From positions 1,302,001 through 1,366,000 of the forward strand of contig NC_026656.2 in NCBI RefSeq assembly GCF_000004075.3: a DNA stretch of 64,000 nt. The letters are read 5' to 3'. A program made the translations under genes and the position numbers. This stretch comes from Cucumis sativus. Lineage: Eukaryota; Streptophyta; Magnoliopsida; Cucurbitales; Cucurbitaceae. The notes beneath the pieces are model-generated. The model ran no database searches. It saw only the letters and a list, made by a program, of their open reading frames with translations, and was not told the origin of the DNA. Shown here in pieces: positions 45,691-59,200 of this stretch (its first letter is position 1; each line of letters starts with the position of its first letter).

Positions 45691-48600
45691 TTTTAAAAAC
45701 TTTTATTTTTAAACATATTTAATTTATGTGAAAACAAGTAAATAAAAACTAATAGAAAATAAACCAACCTAATATTTAAAAATAAACAATTATAAAAAAT
45801 CATATGGTTAACAAATGAGATATGAATGGTGTGGAGAAGTCAAAATGATCGAGTTTAATTTATATAGCGACAACTCACATAAAATATCAAAGGCTCAATT
45901 TTTTTTTCTTATATTGTAATATTAGATAGAGACGGACATGGTCGACAAAGAAACAATAATAAATACTTAAGAGCTAATTGGTAAGTAACATTATTGACAT
46001 GATCTTCATCTTTAAAGATCAACAAATTATTACTCTATCTCTACATCTTTCACCAAGACATCACAAATTGACATCTTTTTCTAACACACTCAAAATCACT
46101 GTGGAAGGTGAAAAGCAACAATGTGAAATTAAAAGGAAAAAAAGAATAGCATTGATAAGAATAAAACTAATATTATGAGAGAGAGAGAGGTAGAAAAGAG
46201 AGAGGTAGGGAAGTTGAAATGAATGGGAAAGAGGGATGAATTTGACGTTTCAGATTCTAAGTGTCAGAAACATGTTTTTATGATATCACTCTCTAAAAAC
46301 CAAATTTACCACACAATTTTATGACACACACTCCCACACCTTTCTTCCAATCTCTCTCTCTTTTTCATAAAATCTCAAAAACTCATTCCTTTTCCTAGTT
46401 TTAAAATATGTAAAATCATCCGCCACCATTAAGATATGGGGTGAAAACATGTTTAGCTACAAAATCAAAACTTTATGATATATATTATTTTGGTGAAAAA
46501 TATACTATATACATGCAAGAAATTCATGGGCTTTTTTATTCAAATCTGAAAAGGAGCATACATATATATGTGTAATGTATATATATGATCCTTTGGCTTT
46601 AATAATGGTGCTTTTAGTGAAAGTGATTCTGTAGCAAGTGAAAATGGAATTCCAGGTGCCCTAAAATGAAGATTGTGGTCCAATTGCAATTGTGAAGAAT
46701 TCCTTCTCACATAGTTAATTATGAGTTTACAGTCCCACATATATGTATCTATATATGTATATATATATATATATTTGGGTTGGACAAAAGAAAAAACATA
46801 ATCTTTTTTTCTAGGATTTTGGCTTTTGAAAGCAAAAAAGAAAAACACTTTCTCTCCCTTTTTTCCCATCAATCCCTATTACTAGGATTTTCTTGTTCAA
46901 TTTTTCATATATTAATTTTGATGAGTAATTACCTAAAGAGAAACTTCTAGCCTTATACACCCACTTGTTATTTTCTAATTCATTCCGTCTTCTCGATCAC
47001 TCTACTTTGAGTCTTTGAATGATGTATAAGAATTGTTCTTTTCGATAAGAACGTGTCATGTTACATAATAATGATTCCCTCTCTCTCTCTCTCTCTCATT
47101 TTGAAAGTGAACTTTAAATGCTATTATACACCATTCGTTTTGATTTGTACTTGCATATTCATATGAATTAAATAGTTGTTTGCTAATTAGACATTAAACA
47201 TGTTTTTGGCCATAACACCTAATATTGCATTGGTCGCACGCAAATCAAGTACACAGTTAGAAGAACAACTCGTTATTGAGTCTATATGGATCCAACAAAT
47301 CTAATTAAGTTCACTTTTGGAAGGAAAAAAATCATGTGTAAACTTAAATATACGTTGTCATTGATAAGGTTTTGTTTGATGAAAAGCACCATTTGATATA
47401 TTTTTTAAATTTACGATCTTCATCTTTTGTCATTTTCACAAACCAAAAAATCAAAGGATTACTAAACCAAGTCTAAACTAATTGTTCTTTGTAAAACGAG
47501 CGTGAGCCATTCGATGGGATGAAAAGTGATATAAATGAAAGTGATATTTTGATGATCGAAAGAGCACGAAGATGTTCCATCTTTAAAAAACATTGATTCT
47601 TTTAGACATAAGGTATATATAGAAATGCAAAGTCATGGTGTAATGCATACTAAAGTGATTTTCTTTTTCTTTTTCAAATTGAGTTCAAATAATAATTGTA
47701 GTTTCTTCTAAGTTCCACTCCCCCTCTGTGATTGAATTAAATGGATGCTTATAGATGAAAAACAAATTCAAAATGCCTTTCCATCCAATAGGGGTGGGGA
47801 TTCCTTCAATTATTCATTTTGTTTGGATTCCAAGAAAAAGAAATAATAATAATAAAAAAAAGGATTGTCAAAAACAAATTTAATGAAAGGATATGATGCT
47901 GTGTTGGTAAAGTCCCACTTGTTTGCTCATTGGAGATCAAATGCATAGAACATTAAAAGTCCCACTTGGTTTGGGATTTTGAAAAGATTGGTAATAATTA
48001 ATAGTGTAGATTAACACAACAATGCTTATAAATTTAATTTTCAACTATCAAATAGTTATATCGTTTGAAATAAAAGATGAACTAGTTGATACGTTATTCG
48101 GATATACCTACTTATCTTAATAGTCTTAAGAAAAAAAATCAAATGGTTATGATTCAACGAAAGTATAGTTTTGTTAAACTAAATTCAAACTATTTTTTTT
48201 TTTCAATGCTTTTGACATCCATTCTTCTAAAAAAAATGGACTAAAAAGAGAAACAAGCTTCTCATATCTAAAATATTTTTTGTTACACTTTCTAATCTAT
48301 TTACAATAAACCACGATAAGATATATTGATAGATACAAATATGTAGTCTATCTTAATTTATTGTAGTCTATGACACAAGTTTGTAATATATACTTTGCTA
48401 TATTTGTAAGTATTTTTCAAACTTGTCATTTAAAATAGTTTTTCCAATATTATATATCACAAATAATTTTGAATAAGTATTTAGGGTTGAGACGTGAGAA
48501 CTTCTCAATTGGTCACTCAACTTAATACTAATCTCATTCAAACATGCGTAACTACGAAGTTTTGACAAGATCTAGTGTGTTAGTGTTGGTATTTTCACAC

Positions 48601-49986
48601 ACTATATTAATTTATCCCATATATCTATATATAATATTTTTGCATATACTTTGGCTTGCAACTTATGATCATTTGGTATCAATTTCGATATATGCATCAT
48701 AGAATATGATTCAAAATCTATATATGTGTGCCTATTTGCTTCCCTCATTGCATGAAAAGCATACAAAGGCAAAAGATAAAAAAAATGAAACTGATGGGAT
48801 CAGTGATTTTTTTTTTTTTTTGTAATGCATCAAAGGCAAAGCTCCCCCTTTTTACCCTTTCTAATTATTCACCTTTTATCAATATGCCCACTTGTCCTTT
48901 TGCCTTCAAAATCAATCTGTTGCAAAATTAGGGTTACACACACATATATATAGTTTCAAAAAGGGAAGAATTATTTTATTACTTGTTTGCCTAGTGCAAA
49001 TCAAGGTACCATTCCTTTTAAAGCTTCCTTACGCTATAACAAGTTCATATATAACTTTCGGTTTGCCTCTTGAATCTGTTCAATGCTACAATAATAATGT
49101 TACTATTAACAACAATCAAAGCTAAGTTATATATATCGTTTTTAAACAATGACTCTCAAATTGGTGATATTTTATTAGTTGATTGTCGTTTTATATTATA
49201 ATGATACGTAAATAGAGTAAGATTTTAGTAAAATAGTCGATATGGAAATGGTGTCGTTTGCTTCCTCAGTCAAGTTAATATGCACAAACTATTTGAAGTT
49301 AACTTTTTAATCCAAACCTTTAGTTTTACATGAATGCTATTTTAAGAAGTTTCAAATCATATATTTGAGCAAAAAAAGGAAAGAAAAGAAAGAAAGAAAC
49401 TAAATACAGAATAATTGACTATATTTTATGCTATTTTCATTTTTTAATTATTAAAATCACATTTTGCAATAAAAAAAATATTGAGACGGTTGAACTATAA
49501 ATATAACATTGTTTTCTCCTTTTCCTAAAAATGTTAATGATTTAAAACCTTTGTTTTGTGTAGTGCTCCATATAACGAGCATATATATATATTCACGATC
49601 ATTTAACGTGGTGGTTCAAACTCTCCACCTCTAAATAAAACAAAAACATATAACCGATCGAAAGGATCATATTGTATTGATTAAACTTACTTTTTCCATT
49701 GAAGTTGGAGATGCATACATAATAAAATCTTATAAAAAGGAAATACAAATTATAGTTCACAATCAATCAACTAAATTGCAAATAAACATAGAAAGGAAAC
49801 AAAGAAACATATGCATGGCTGTTAATTTGTTCACTCCTTGAAAATACCCAATTTTCAAGTAATTTAGAAGAGTTTTTTTCTTTCTTCTTCTTCTTTTTTT
49901 TTTTTTTTTTGGGTTTAGAGATCATAATATTTCCTTTTCAATATAGAACTAATACCCAATTATGATCATATCATTTCTTCAATCAA

Positions 49987-52900
49987 TCAATAGTGCAGTC
50001 CTGACACTGACATCAGATGCTTCTCAGATCCCTATCATCAAATTAAAATAACAATTATTATTATAATTTTAAACAACCAAGTCAAAATACCACACATAAA
50101 TTATTAATCTATTTTGTTTTTAAAATTTTTCCTCCATTAATTTCTTACCCATCATCAAGATGAAGAAAATGCTATAAAAAAATTAAGAAAAAGAAGAAAA
50201 CAAATTTGTTTTTAGCCTAATCAAACAATTATTAATGTTTTACACATACCCTAATCTCATTTAGTTAGGTTTTGAGTACATGAAAACTACAAACCATCTG
50301 TGAGTGTATTTACTAATTTCTTTTCAATCTTTTATTTCTTGTTAAAAATAAAAAGATATAAACATATACTAAATAATCGAAATTCTTGAATATTAGTAAC
50401 AAATCTTCTATATGGTTGCGACTAAGAAAAAAATCTTACAATTTTGTTCTTGTTTTATATGCTTAACTTTGGAACTGACTTACTTTTAAAACTGAAAAAC
50501 TAGAAACCAAAACGTAAAAATCCATCACTTTAAAACTATCTAGATAACATATTTACTCACATCATTCTTACTCTGCAGATTGTTGGTATCCAGCATGAGG
50601 CCAAAATGAATATGTGGGAAATGTGCCCACTGCCATTTCAGAAAACAAAAACCAAGTCAATACCCAAAAGATTATAAAAAGAACCCTAATCTATAAAAAC
50701 GAAATTTCAAAAAACGTAGCAGGACGTGCATCATGGACATCAAAGTGCTTATCTAATTGCATAGATAGATATAACTCGAGATACACGATAAAAAGGAAAA
50801 AACAATGGTAGTGTATATGTACTTACATTTTTAGCAGCAGTACTGAAGGCTTCCCTGTGGGTAATATCTGGATTAGTTGCTTTGATCCTTTGGATTTCCT
50901 CTCTGAATTTTAGGTAATTTTTGTCAGATTTTAAAAGCAAAAAGAGAGAATTTAAATCACCTATTTAAAATTAAAAATCACACCCAAAAAAAGAAAAAGT
51001 TATAATGTTTAATGTATATAATTTTCTTACTTTATAAACTGATTATATGCAGAAGGTACTCTCTGCCTCTTCTCGGGAGCTGAAAAAAGAAAATAACAAC
51101 TCAGGTGAAATATTTAAAATTGGAAAAAGAAAAATATAATCATCATAATTATTAAATTTATACAAACTATATCATTATAGAATATGAAACATTGTTATAA
51201 TTCGTAAGTATTTTCAAATTTTTTATCATTTGCAATCATTTTCCTAATTATTATGGATGATTTTATATACTTACGTCGGTTAATGAGCCTTTGATCATGA
51301 TCATTTGTAGGGTTTTTAATTGGAGCTCTCATTTTCATCTTATTGTTGGCTTTCGATGATGATCCCAATTCAACTCTATAGTGATCACCTCCACTGCCAC
51401 TGTGGCTATGGTTTGATGCCTGAATTTTTGTTTAAGAGAGGAAAAATATAGTTTAGAATGAGATTAATTACTTTTATTTGTTATAATTAAGAGAGAGAAG
51501 GGGGAAATTTATAATTAATTAAGCTAATCTTTTGAGAGAATGAAGCTTAATTAACTGGTTAAACCCATTTCATAAAATCTAATTAAGCTTTATGGTTGAC
51601 TAGCTAAGTAAAGCTAACTAAGAGAAAAATTAAGGTTAATTAATTATTATGTTCTATTGAAAGAGAGATTGATAATTAAGCTAATTTATTGATCAGAGAC
51701 ATAGAATTATTCAATTTTTGCTTTAAGGAAACATGAAAACATAGATCGAAAAGTTTGAGATTTTCTTCTTTTAAGAGACAGAATCAAAAAAATTTGAGAA
51801 AATTAAGTGGGCATAAATTTGAAAAAAAAAAAGAAAACAAACTCATTCTTCAACAATAAGATGGAAATTTTCATCTTAAAGATAAAAGGTCACGTCATTC
51901 ACCGATAGAGAAAATTGATTTTATTGTAAATTGTGTAAAAGAGAAATTATAATATTTGGAACACAATAAATTTGGAAAAATAGTGAAGAAAAGAGGGGAA
52001 AAGAATCCAAGAGAAAAAATGAAAAACCATGAGTTCATATGGATCTGTTGTTTCTTTAGTAGAAGACAAAAGCTTTGGAAAAGACATGAGAGATTGAACC
52101 TAAGAAACCCTAAAATTCACAACAAATCAATCAAATCAACAAAATAGTAATAATAAAATTAAAATAATTTTTATAAAAAAAAAATGCCTCAAAGTTTGAA
52201 AAATTTTCGAAACTAAAAAGAAATAAAATCCCTAGCCTTTCTGATTCCCTTACACAGCTAACAAAAAGAAAAAACGTAAAATAGGTTATGGGTTATGGCG
52301 GCCGCTGTCAGCGCCACCACCACCTCCGCCGCCCCCTAGGGTTTTCAGAACTTCACTGACGCATTTGGAAATTAATTCAGTCAAAGAATTTCATCTCTTT
52401 TCAACCCAAAAGAGAAAGTAAATGAAAAAAAAATGTTACTTATTTTATTTTATTTTTCCCCCGCCAAGGCCGCTGCTGATCTTCAGACATAATTGAGATC
52501 TCTCTTCACTAAAATAAAGGATGAAAAAAAATTTACCTGAGAATTTTGCCATGAGAGAGATTGAAAAGCAGCAGCCATATTCACAGACCAGAGATTGCTG
52601 CAGTGACCACATCGGACGGTCACGATGTCAAAGAGATTGCTGCATGGAACACTCACCTTAAAGAAGAAGAAGAAGAAGAAGGAAAAACATAAGTTGATTT
52701 TTCTTGAAAATTAGCCCTAGCAAGCTAGGGTTAAGAACAAGAAAATGATAGAGATCTTCATCAGCTTAGTGGGTTTCTAGATCTTTCATTTTTTTTAATA
52801 TGCTTAGAGATATGCATAAACTAAGATCTCTAAACCCTTTTTTCTTCCACTCTGAATCTCAACACGACTCAACTGATTTTAAACCATTTTCTAAAGATCT

Positions 52901-53256
52901 TTTGTTCGAATTTCCAGAAAAGAACAAACGACTCGTAGAGTAAGATTACAAAGGAATGGTACCTCCTCCTTCTCTCACTAGATTTTTCTTACAAAATTAG
53001 TAGAAAAAATGGGGGGAAAAATACAAACCCACAAAGAGAAATTACATAAATGAATGAACTTTAGAGAGAGAAAAATGGGGAAAAACCAGATCTTTGCAGC
53101 AAAAATGAATTGATGAAGATTTAAACTTTTGCATAATTTGATGAAACTAATTAATTAAAGAGTAATTAATAATATATATACCGCTAGAACTATATTGCAA
53201 AAATTGCAGGGGATATAACAGAGTTGTTCTTGAGCGCTAGAGATGCAGCTTGACAT
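49987..53256 (-). CDS. YAB5: YABBY transcription factor (YAB5-like)
   Basis: Seven exons on the minus strand: 53256-53182, 52656-52537, 51419-51275, 51079-51031, 50902-50827, 50629-50561 and 50031-49987, all phases compatible, giving 192 residues. The zinc finger spans exons 1-2 ([15 protein letters not shown], then [20 protein letters not shown]). A variable His/Ser/Gly/Asn-rich linker lies in exon 3. The YABBY domain spans exons 4-6 ([53 protein letters not shown]). The tail is [25 protein letters not shown] and CYIPCNFC fit YAB5/YAB2 rather than FIL or CRC, and Arabidopsis YAB5 is somewhat shorter (~164). Known role: abaxial identity and lamina growth in leaves. Exon 6 has an alternative donor 13 bases upstream of the one used in this model. 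Confidence 0.93.
52293..52345. other. GC-rich island in YABBY intron 2
   Basis: A ~45-base island of very high GC content in AT-rich intron DNA. On the plus strand it contains a complete 14-residue ORF from ATG 52295 to TAG 52339 ([14 protein letters not shown]), followed by GGGTTTTCAG. Function unknown. Confidence 0.5.
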
Positions 53257-53320
53257 GTTTGAAAATTAAAAATAACAAAGCTTTTTCAGAAGAAACTAGA
53301 AATTTTTTTAAAAATGAAAT

Positions 53321-53345
53321 GAGAGAGAGAGAGAGAGAGAGAGAG
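53321..53345. repeat. (GA)12 tract upstream of the YABBY start
   Basis: Twelve GA units lie 65-90 bp before the YABBY start codon (CT on the coding strand), so in the leader or core promoter. GA/CT tracts are bound by BBR/BPC factors in plants, but use here is inferred. Confidence 0.7.
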
Positions 53346-54526
53346 GAAGAAGAAATAGATGTGTTATATATATATATATATTGTTCTTATGAGGTTTCAA
53401 TGTATTAAAACAGTAAAACTTCTGGCTTATATATAGAGAAAAAGAGGGTTAGAGAGAGAATATAAATATGGGATCAAAAAATTAGAAAGTTAGAGAGAGA
53501 GAGGAGTAAACATAACATTTTGTATAAAGTTATTTTATATACTAATTTTTACACTATACCCAAAATGTAAAATATACTCTATTTATACAAACCTTAAGAA
53601 ATTAATCATTCGTTTTCTTTGTGAGGAAAAAGTACTTTGAACCATTTTAATTGATTGTGTATGTATGTTTTGGGGTTGATTTCAATAATAATGGGTGAGC
53701 AATGAAGAAAGATATTTTGGTGGGAGAAAACAATAATAACAAAATTTAATTAATATCTTTCAAGTTTTCAACTGATTTCTTTCTTGAGCCAAAATAATAT
53801 AATATTTTGGTTGGAGAGAAAACAATGAGACTATTGATTTAAAGGCTAGAAACATTAGTTTTTTTACTTCAATTCAGTTGATCAAGAATGCATACTTATA
53901 GCAGTTGAGTTGCTCTCACTTTTAGATTTAAAGTAGAAGGTTTAATTCTTCCACAACCATATACATTGTTGGAAAAAAAACTCGATCCTAACGTTAAGTG
54001 TTGAATGTATACTCTTTTACTTTAACTTCTTACTTTTGTTAATTATTTCAAACAATCTATATATACTCAACAAAACAATCTATACATACTTAACAAAACA
54101 ATCTATACAATTTTCAAAATAATCATTATAATTTATTTTTCACAAATATATCAAAATTAACTACTCTAATTTAAATAGAAATATACTCTTAAAAGAAGGT
54201 GATATAGGAGATATTCAACTACATAGTCTTTTAAGTAATAAACTGACTCAAAAGTTACCTTAAATATATAATTACCCACAGATTGATGTCTCAGTTTCAA
54301 TACGACGTTTTCTAAACTATTTCTAGCTCGATATTTAAAGGGTAGTTTTGAAATAGGATGAAAGATCAAGGGGTAGCACTGCAATTTTAATATTTGAACT
54401 TTTTTTTAGAAGAGAAAAATTATGGGGTTTCAGTAGTGCCCACGGCTTGCAGGAAAATGTTGGGACCATGAAGGCAAAAAAGAGAGAAGTAAGTGTGGTG
54501 GGTACTTATTATTATTAATTTTAATG

Positions 54527-54527
<1 letters not shown>

Positions 54528-54588
<61 letters not shown>
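54528..54588. repeat. (AT)n microsatellite
   Basis: About 61 bases of perfect AT dinucleotides, then a short degenerate GTATGTATAT tail. Confidence 0.95.
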
Positions 54589-54594
<6 letters not shown>

Positions 54595-55848
54595 GTATGT
54601 ATATGTATGTAAAGGAAAAATAAAGAAATGAACAATAAAAAGTTGTGTTCAGCCATGGCTGTGCTGTGCTTTTTGATGTGATAGAACCTTTTTTCTGTAT
54701 TTGAAGAACATGAAGAAGAAGAAGAAAGGAGGAGGAGGAAAGAGAGCCTTGGCTGTATTACCATATTTGAATCTTTTTTTTTGGATAACTATAATGAAAT
54801 GATAAGACTAATATCATCTTTTTCATTCTTTTCTCTTCTTTCTTTTTCTCGTTCTTCTACGATTTCCCGTTGCACGAGAAGAGAAGTTATTCGATGTGAC
54901 TGATGAGGATGTCGGTATCACTTTTTTGACTACCTAATAATATATGTGAATGGAAACAAATTGAATGTATATAACTCAATTGGTTAAAACAATTTTATAA
55001 CTTTGACTAAAATTGAGTAATATTTTGATTCAAAAACAATTTGGGATTTATTTTTGCTCTTTCAAAATTAAAAATACAAATTCTCTTACCACCCCTCAAT
55101 TTGTTGCTTTTTTTTTTGCTTCATATTAATATTTTTTTTAGAAAAACTAACCTTATTTTTCACATTGTTTTTTAAATTTGATTAAAAATTTAATTCTTCT
55201 AATCAAATTTAATTCTTCTATACTTAATTTTTAGAATGAAAAGTTTGTTTTTAAAATTTAAATATTATTATTTATACATATTATTGTGATTTTTTTTAAA
55301 TTTATAATAAAAATGTTAAATTTTGATACTTTTATGAAATTTTAGTTATTAGATTGTTCGAGACAAATCTAAGTATTATTTTAAAGTTGGTAAATAATAT
55401 ACTTAAAAAATAAAATAAAATAAAAGAATAATCAAATAATCCAATCCAATCCTAAAAATTTGAGTCGGATTCGATTGAATATCGTCTTATTCCGACTAAA
55501 AAAATCGGATTGTTTTAAATGAATGAAAAAAATATGTTTTGAGTATTGTGCATATAATTTGCCCTTTTTAAGAGAGCTAAGTTTCTGATTATGACAATAC
55601 ATTAATTATGTTAATACAACTCAGAGATTAAAACAGTGGATAATCATTTCATGGAATTGTTTAGATCATTAATTAAAAGTTCCTATTTACAAATAGAACT
55701 TTTGCTATTCTATTTTCTTAACATATATATACCTGTGTGTATATATATATAAAGAAGAAGTACAAAGGACACTGTCATATTTGATAGCAATTGAAAATTA
55801 TGACCTATTATACACACATTCCATCCTACACTTTAAGGTTTTTCTTAG

Positions 55849-56056
55849 AATGCTTAAATTCTTTTCTAATAATTAAATTACTAAAAGAAATTTCCTACAC
55901 ATTTTGTCCTTTATTTAATATTATATATGTTTCTTATTTGTAAATTTCTAAAACGTTTGAAAATTATCAATGGAATAGTTTTTCTTTAGAAATTTTACGT
56001 TAGATCTTCCCACCGTGTTTCAATAATGCTTAAATTCTTTTTTAATAATTAAATTA
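55849..56056 (+). repeat. Direct repeat of 32 bp, 176 bp apart
   Basis: AATGCTTAAATTCTTTT-TAATAATTAAATTA occurs at 55849-55880 and 56025-56056 with one mismatch. Confidence 0.7.
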
Positions 56057-56240
56057 CGACCTACATATTAATTGAACACTATGCTTATTTTGACTCGTAA
56101 GAGCACAATATTATCATCTATTATTATAAAACTAAGTCTATTTCAAACTAAACATCAATTTAATTAGTTTGATAAAGTGAAGCTTATTTAACGTAATAAA
56201 TTCTAATTAATTGGGTATCTTTCTCTCACACACACTTATT

Positions 56241-56243
<3 letters not shown>

Positions 56244-56276
<33 letters not shown>
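56244..56276. repeat. (TA)n microsatellite
   Basis: About 33 bases of perfect TA dinucleotides. Confidence 0.9.
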
Positions 56277-56278
<2 letters not shown>

Positions 56279-59200
56279 GATATGAAATGAAATAATTGTA
56301 CAAGGTACATTGATTTGTTTCACTACTGAATCCGAAGCAAATTGGTGAGAGGGGCCATATGGGTTCGTCTCAAGTTATAGCTAGCCAGCCCTTCTTGTTG
56401 GTGGTCCTTTAGAAGAAGGAAGAAATCAATTGAAAACTACTTCATCTCTTGTCATCTTCAACCAGACAAATATTATTATTTATCAAAACCACCCTTTTAT
56501 ATTAGCTATAATAATATATGCACAAACAATAAACAAATTTATATTCTCCCCAATATTGCAACAATTAATATTAGAATATGAGTAATGTTTCATTAGAGAA
56601 TAATATGCATGAGATAATTAAAATTCATATAATAATGAAAGATTTAATGTAAAGTTCTTGAAATATAATATGTCTGGCTACAAAGTAAAACCTCCATGCA
56701 TATATAAATAACTTTGAGACGTTGTCATTAATTGCATTAAAATGAATTTACTATGTGGTTTCTCTTTTTAAAATAATGACAAGTGGGGTATAAAAATTTA
56801 AAGATTAGACCCAATTGATTTGATGGTGACAAATAATAGTTACCTAGCCTAACACATACAATTTTGTTGATGAAATAATAAAAAGGAAAATACACAAAGA
56901 AAACGATTTACTATATATTATGTAAATATTTTTAACGATGAAAAAATATTTTAAGCTAGGAAAAATGAAGTCATAATTTGGGATATGAAACAAGAAAAAC
57001 TATAAATATGTATATGAAAAAGAGAGAATGTTGATCAAATGCATTTTATCCAAAGGAAGAACCAATGAATTAAAATGGGTAAAACAATGAAAGAGACAAT
57101 TATTAGGTAAAGAAGAGATAGGGGCAAGTGAGCATGGAGGGGGTCCATAAGAGGCATATTTTTGCAACCAACACATTAATGATCTTGAAAGTTGTGTCTA
57201 CATTTTCACTTACATGGTAACATGTTCATTTGTTTCAACATCCCTTTTCAAATTAAATACTATAACTTTACTCTAAAATCATCTATACCTTGAGTTTTTT
57301 TTCATTTAGAGTATAGTTTTAGTCATTTTTTAGGATAGTTCCTCACTTGCATCTTTCCAATCTTTCCCTCATCGAAGTTATTTTATTTGAAGAGAGTGGT
57401 TGTCAACACTTGACATGCTCTTTCTAGAAAAGTCGTTGGAGGCTTAATGTAGATGTTGTTTAGAGGTTGAGTCGTTGGAGCTTGAGAGACTCGCTTGGCT
57501 AACCTATTTCAAGAGGTGGTAAGCTCACAAGCTCAAGCAAGAAGGCTTGAAGGAATTGGATCACAAGTGGAAACTACCACAATCAATCTTCTATAAATGG
57601 AAGTAGAGTCCCATTCTTTGATTTAGAGGTTATAAGATGTACAACCATTCAACCTTTGAAGAAATTTACTTTTAAAGAGTTTTTTTTATTACAAAAGAGT
57701 TTAAATGAAAACGAAATTTTTGAAAAACACCCATTTTTCTAAATAAACTCATTTAAATCGATTGAATTAAATTGTTTTTCTATTTAAACGAAAAGTGTTA
57801 TATTTTCGTGAAATGCTCTAAATATACAATGTGCATTATTCTAAAATGATTACAAACTGTTTAATTATATATTTTGGTGGGGGTTTTTTGTTCCCACTTT
57901 TAGTAACATTATTTTTGTTGTATTATACTAAACCTCTCTCATCTTTATTATTTTCTTTTTTTGAAAAAAATCTTTCTCAAATTGTGGTCATTGCTTAATC
58001 TTTGAAGAGAACAAATGTCTCCATCCTTAGTGCCTATATATATATCTATATATTGCTATACTATAATATAATACATAGTTATATATATTATAACAAAAAT
58101 ATTATCCAAATTTTTGTAAGTGAAGTCCTTTAAACCCCATTATATAAATTCTCTTTTCTTGGTTTTTATAATAATTTTGAATAATGTTCTGCTTTTGCAT
58201 TGTCATTTTCGTATGAGAAACCAACTATGTTAATTATATTTATCGTCATTTTATATAATAAAAAGTATATTATATGTATACAAAATATAAAATTCTTATT
58301 TAGTTTTTAAAAAAAATATATCACAAAGAGCGCTTAATTAAAACAACAACGTTCATATAAAATTTTGCTATAATTTTATAAATATTTTTAGTTTAGTTTA
58401 CTATATCCGAAAACAATTATCTTTTACTATTTTTTTCTTCTTTACCATCAAATCTAACCATTATTTTCAAGATGGTTAGGATCGATCTACCACCATGATT
58501 TCAAATTAATCAAATATATAAAAAAAATTCAATATCATTGTTTCAACCATTTTTTTTTTTTAGCATTTTCTTCTACACATGAATATATGCCAATTATAAC
58601 GTGAATAAACATTTGAGATTAATGATTTTTATTACATCCCCATGAATATAATTAAACGCAAAACTTTTCTAATACTTTTAATTCACATATTTTAATGTAA
58701 ACACGTTGATAGGTCACAAAAGAGAAAATCTATGTTTGGAGAGAGTTTTAGCATGATATTGGACTTCCAAATTAAGAGAGTACTGTAGAGAGTAAATTCC
58801 TTGTCAATTTTATTGTTTTTGTCAATCTTTCGCCATCACCATTTCTTTTTAGTTTTGGAAACCAGAGATTAGTTAGTACACAAGAATACCTCAATTAGGT
58901 TGACACCGAAGAAGATGTAGTGGGTCTTTAGCTCGTGTGTGAAAAGTAAAAAAGAACCTAAATATTTTTAGAATTTAAAGCAATATGATTTAACCCTACA
59001 ACCCTAAATACATGGAAGGAGATGTGGATATGGTGATTTGAGGGTCAAGGTTGAATGATTTAATATATTTTTGTGGCTACCTCTCTTTGATATGGACAGT
59101 GTTTTCCAATAAAATGAAAAAGTTGCTACCAACCAATCAATTAATAAATAAATCAAAACCTAATATAATGGAAGATAAATTATCCAAATAATTAAAATTT

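Larger units (their letters stand above)
44196..49986. other. 5.8-kb AT-rich gene-free region
   Basis: Contains two long (TA)n tracts (44686-44732 and 45634-45680), a CT/GA-rich stretch around 46180-46370, and poly-T near 48810 and 49890. A minus-strand frame at 46540-46872 is open for 110 codons but runs through TA repeats and has no family I recognise. The last hundred or so bases are the YABBY gene 3' UTR. Confidence 0.5.

Noticed and set aside
54420-54764. Minus-strand 114-codon frame with good ATG context (GCCATGG) near 54660
   Set aside because: Most of it is a (TA)n tract read as Tyr-Ile repeats. No conserved segment or plausible splicing to another exon was seen.
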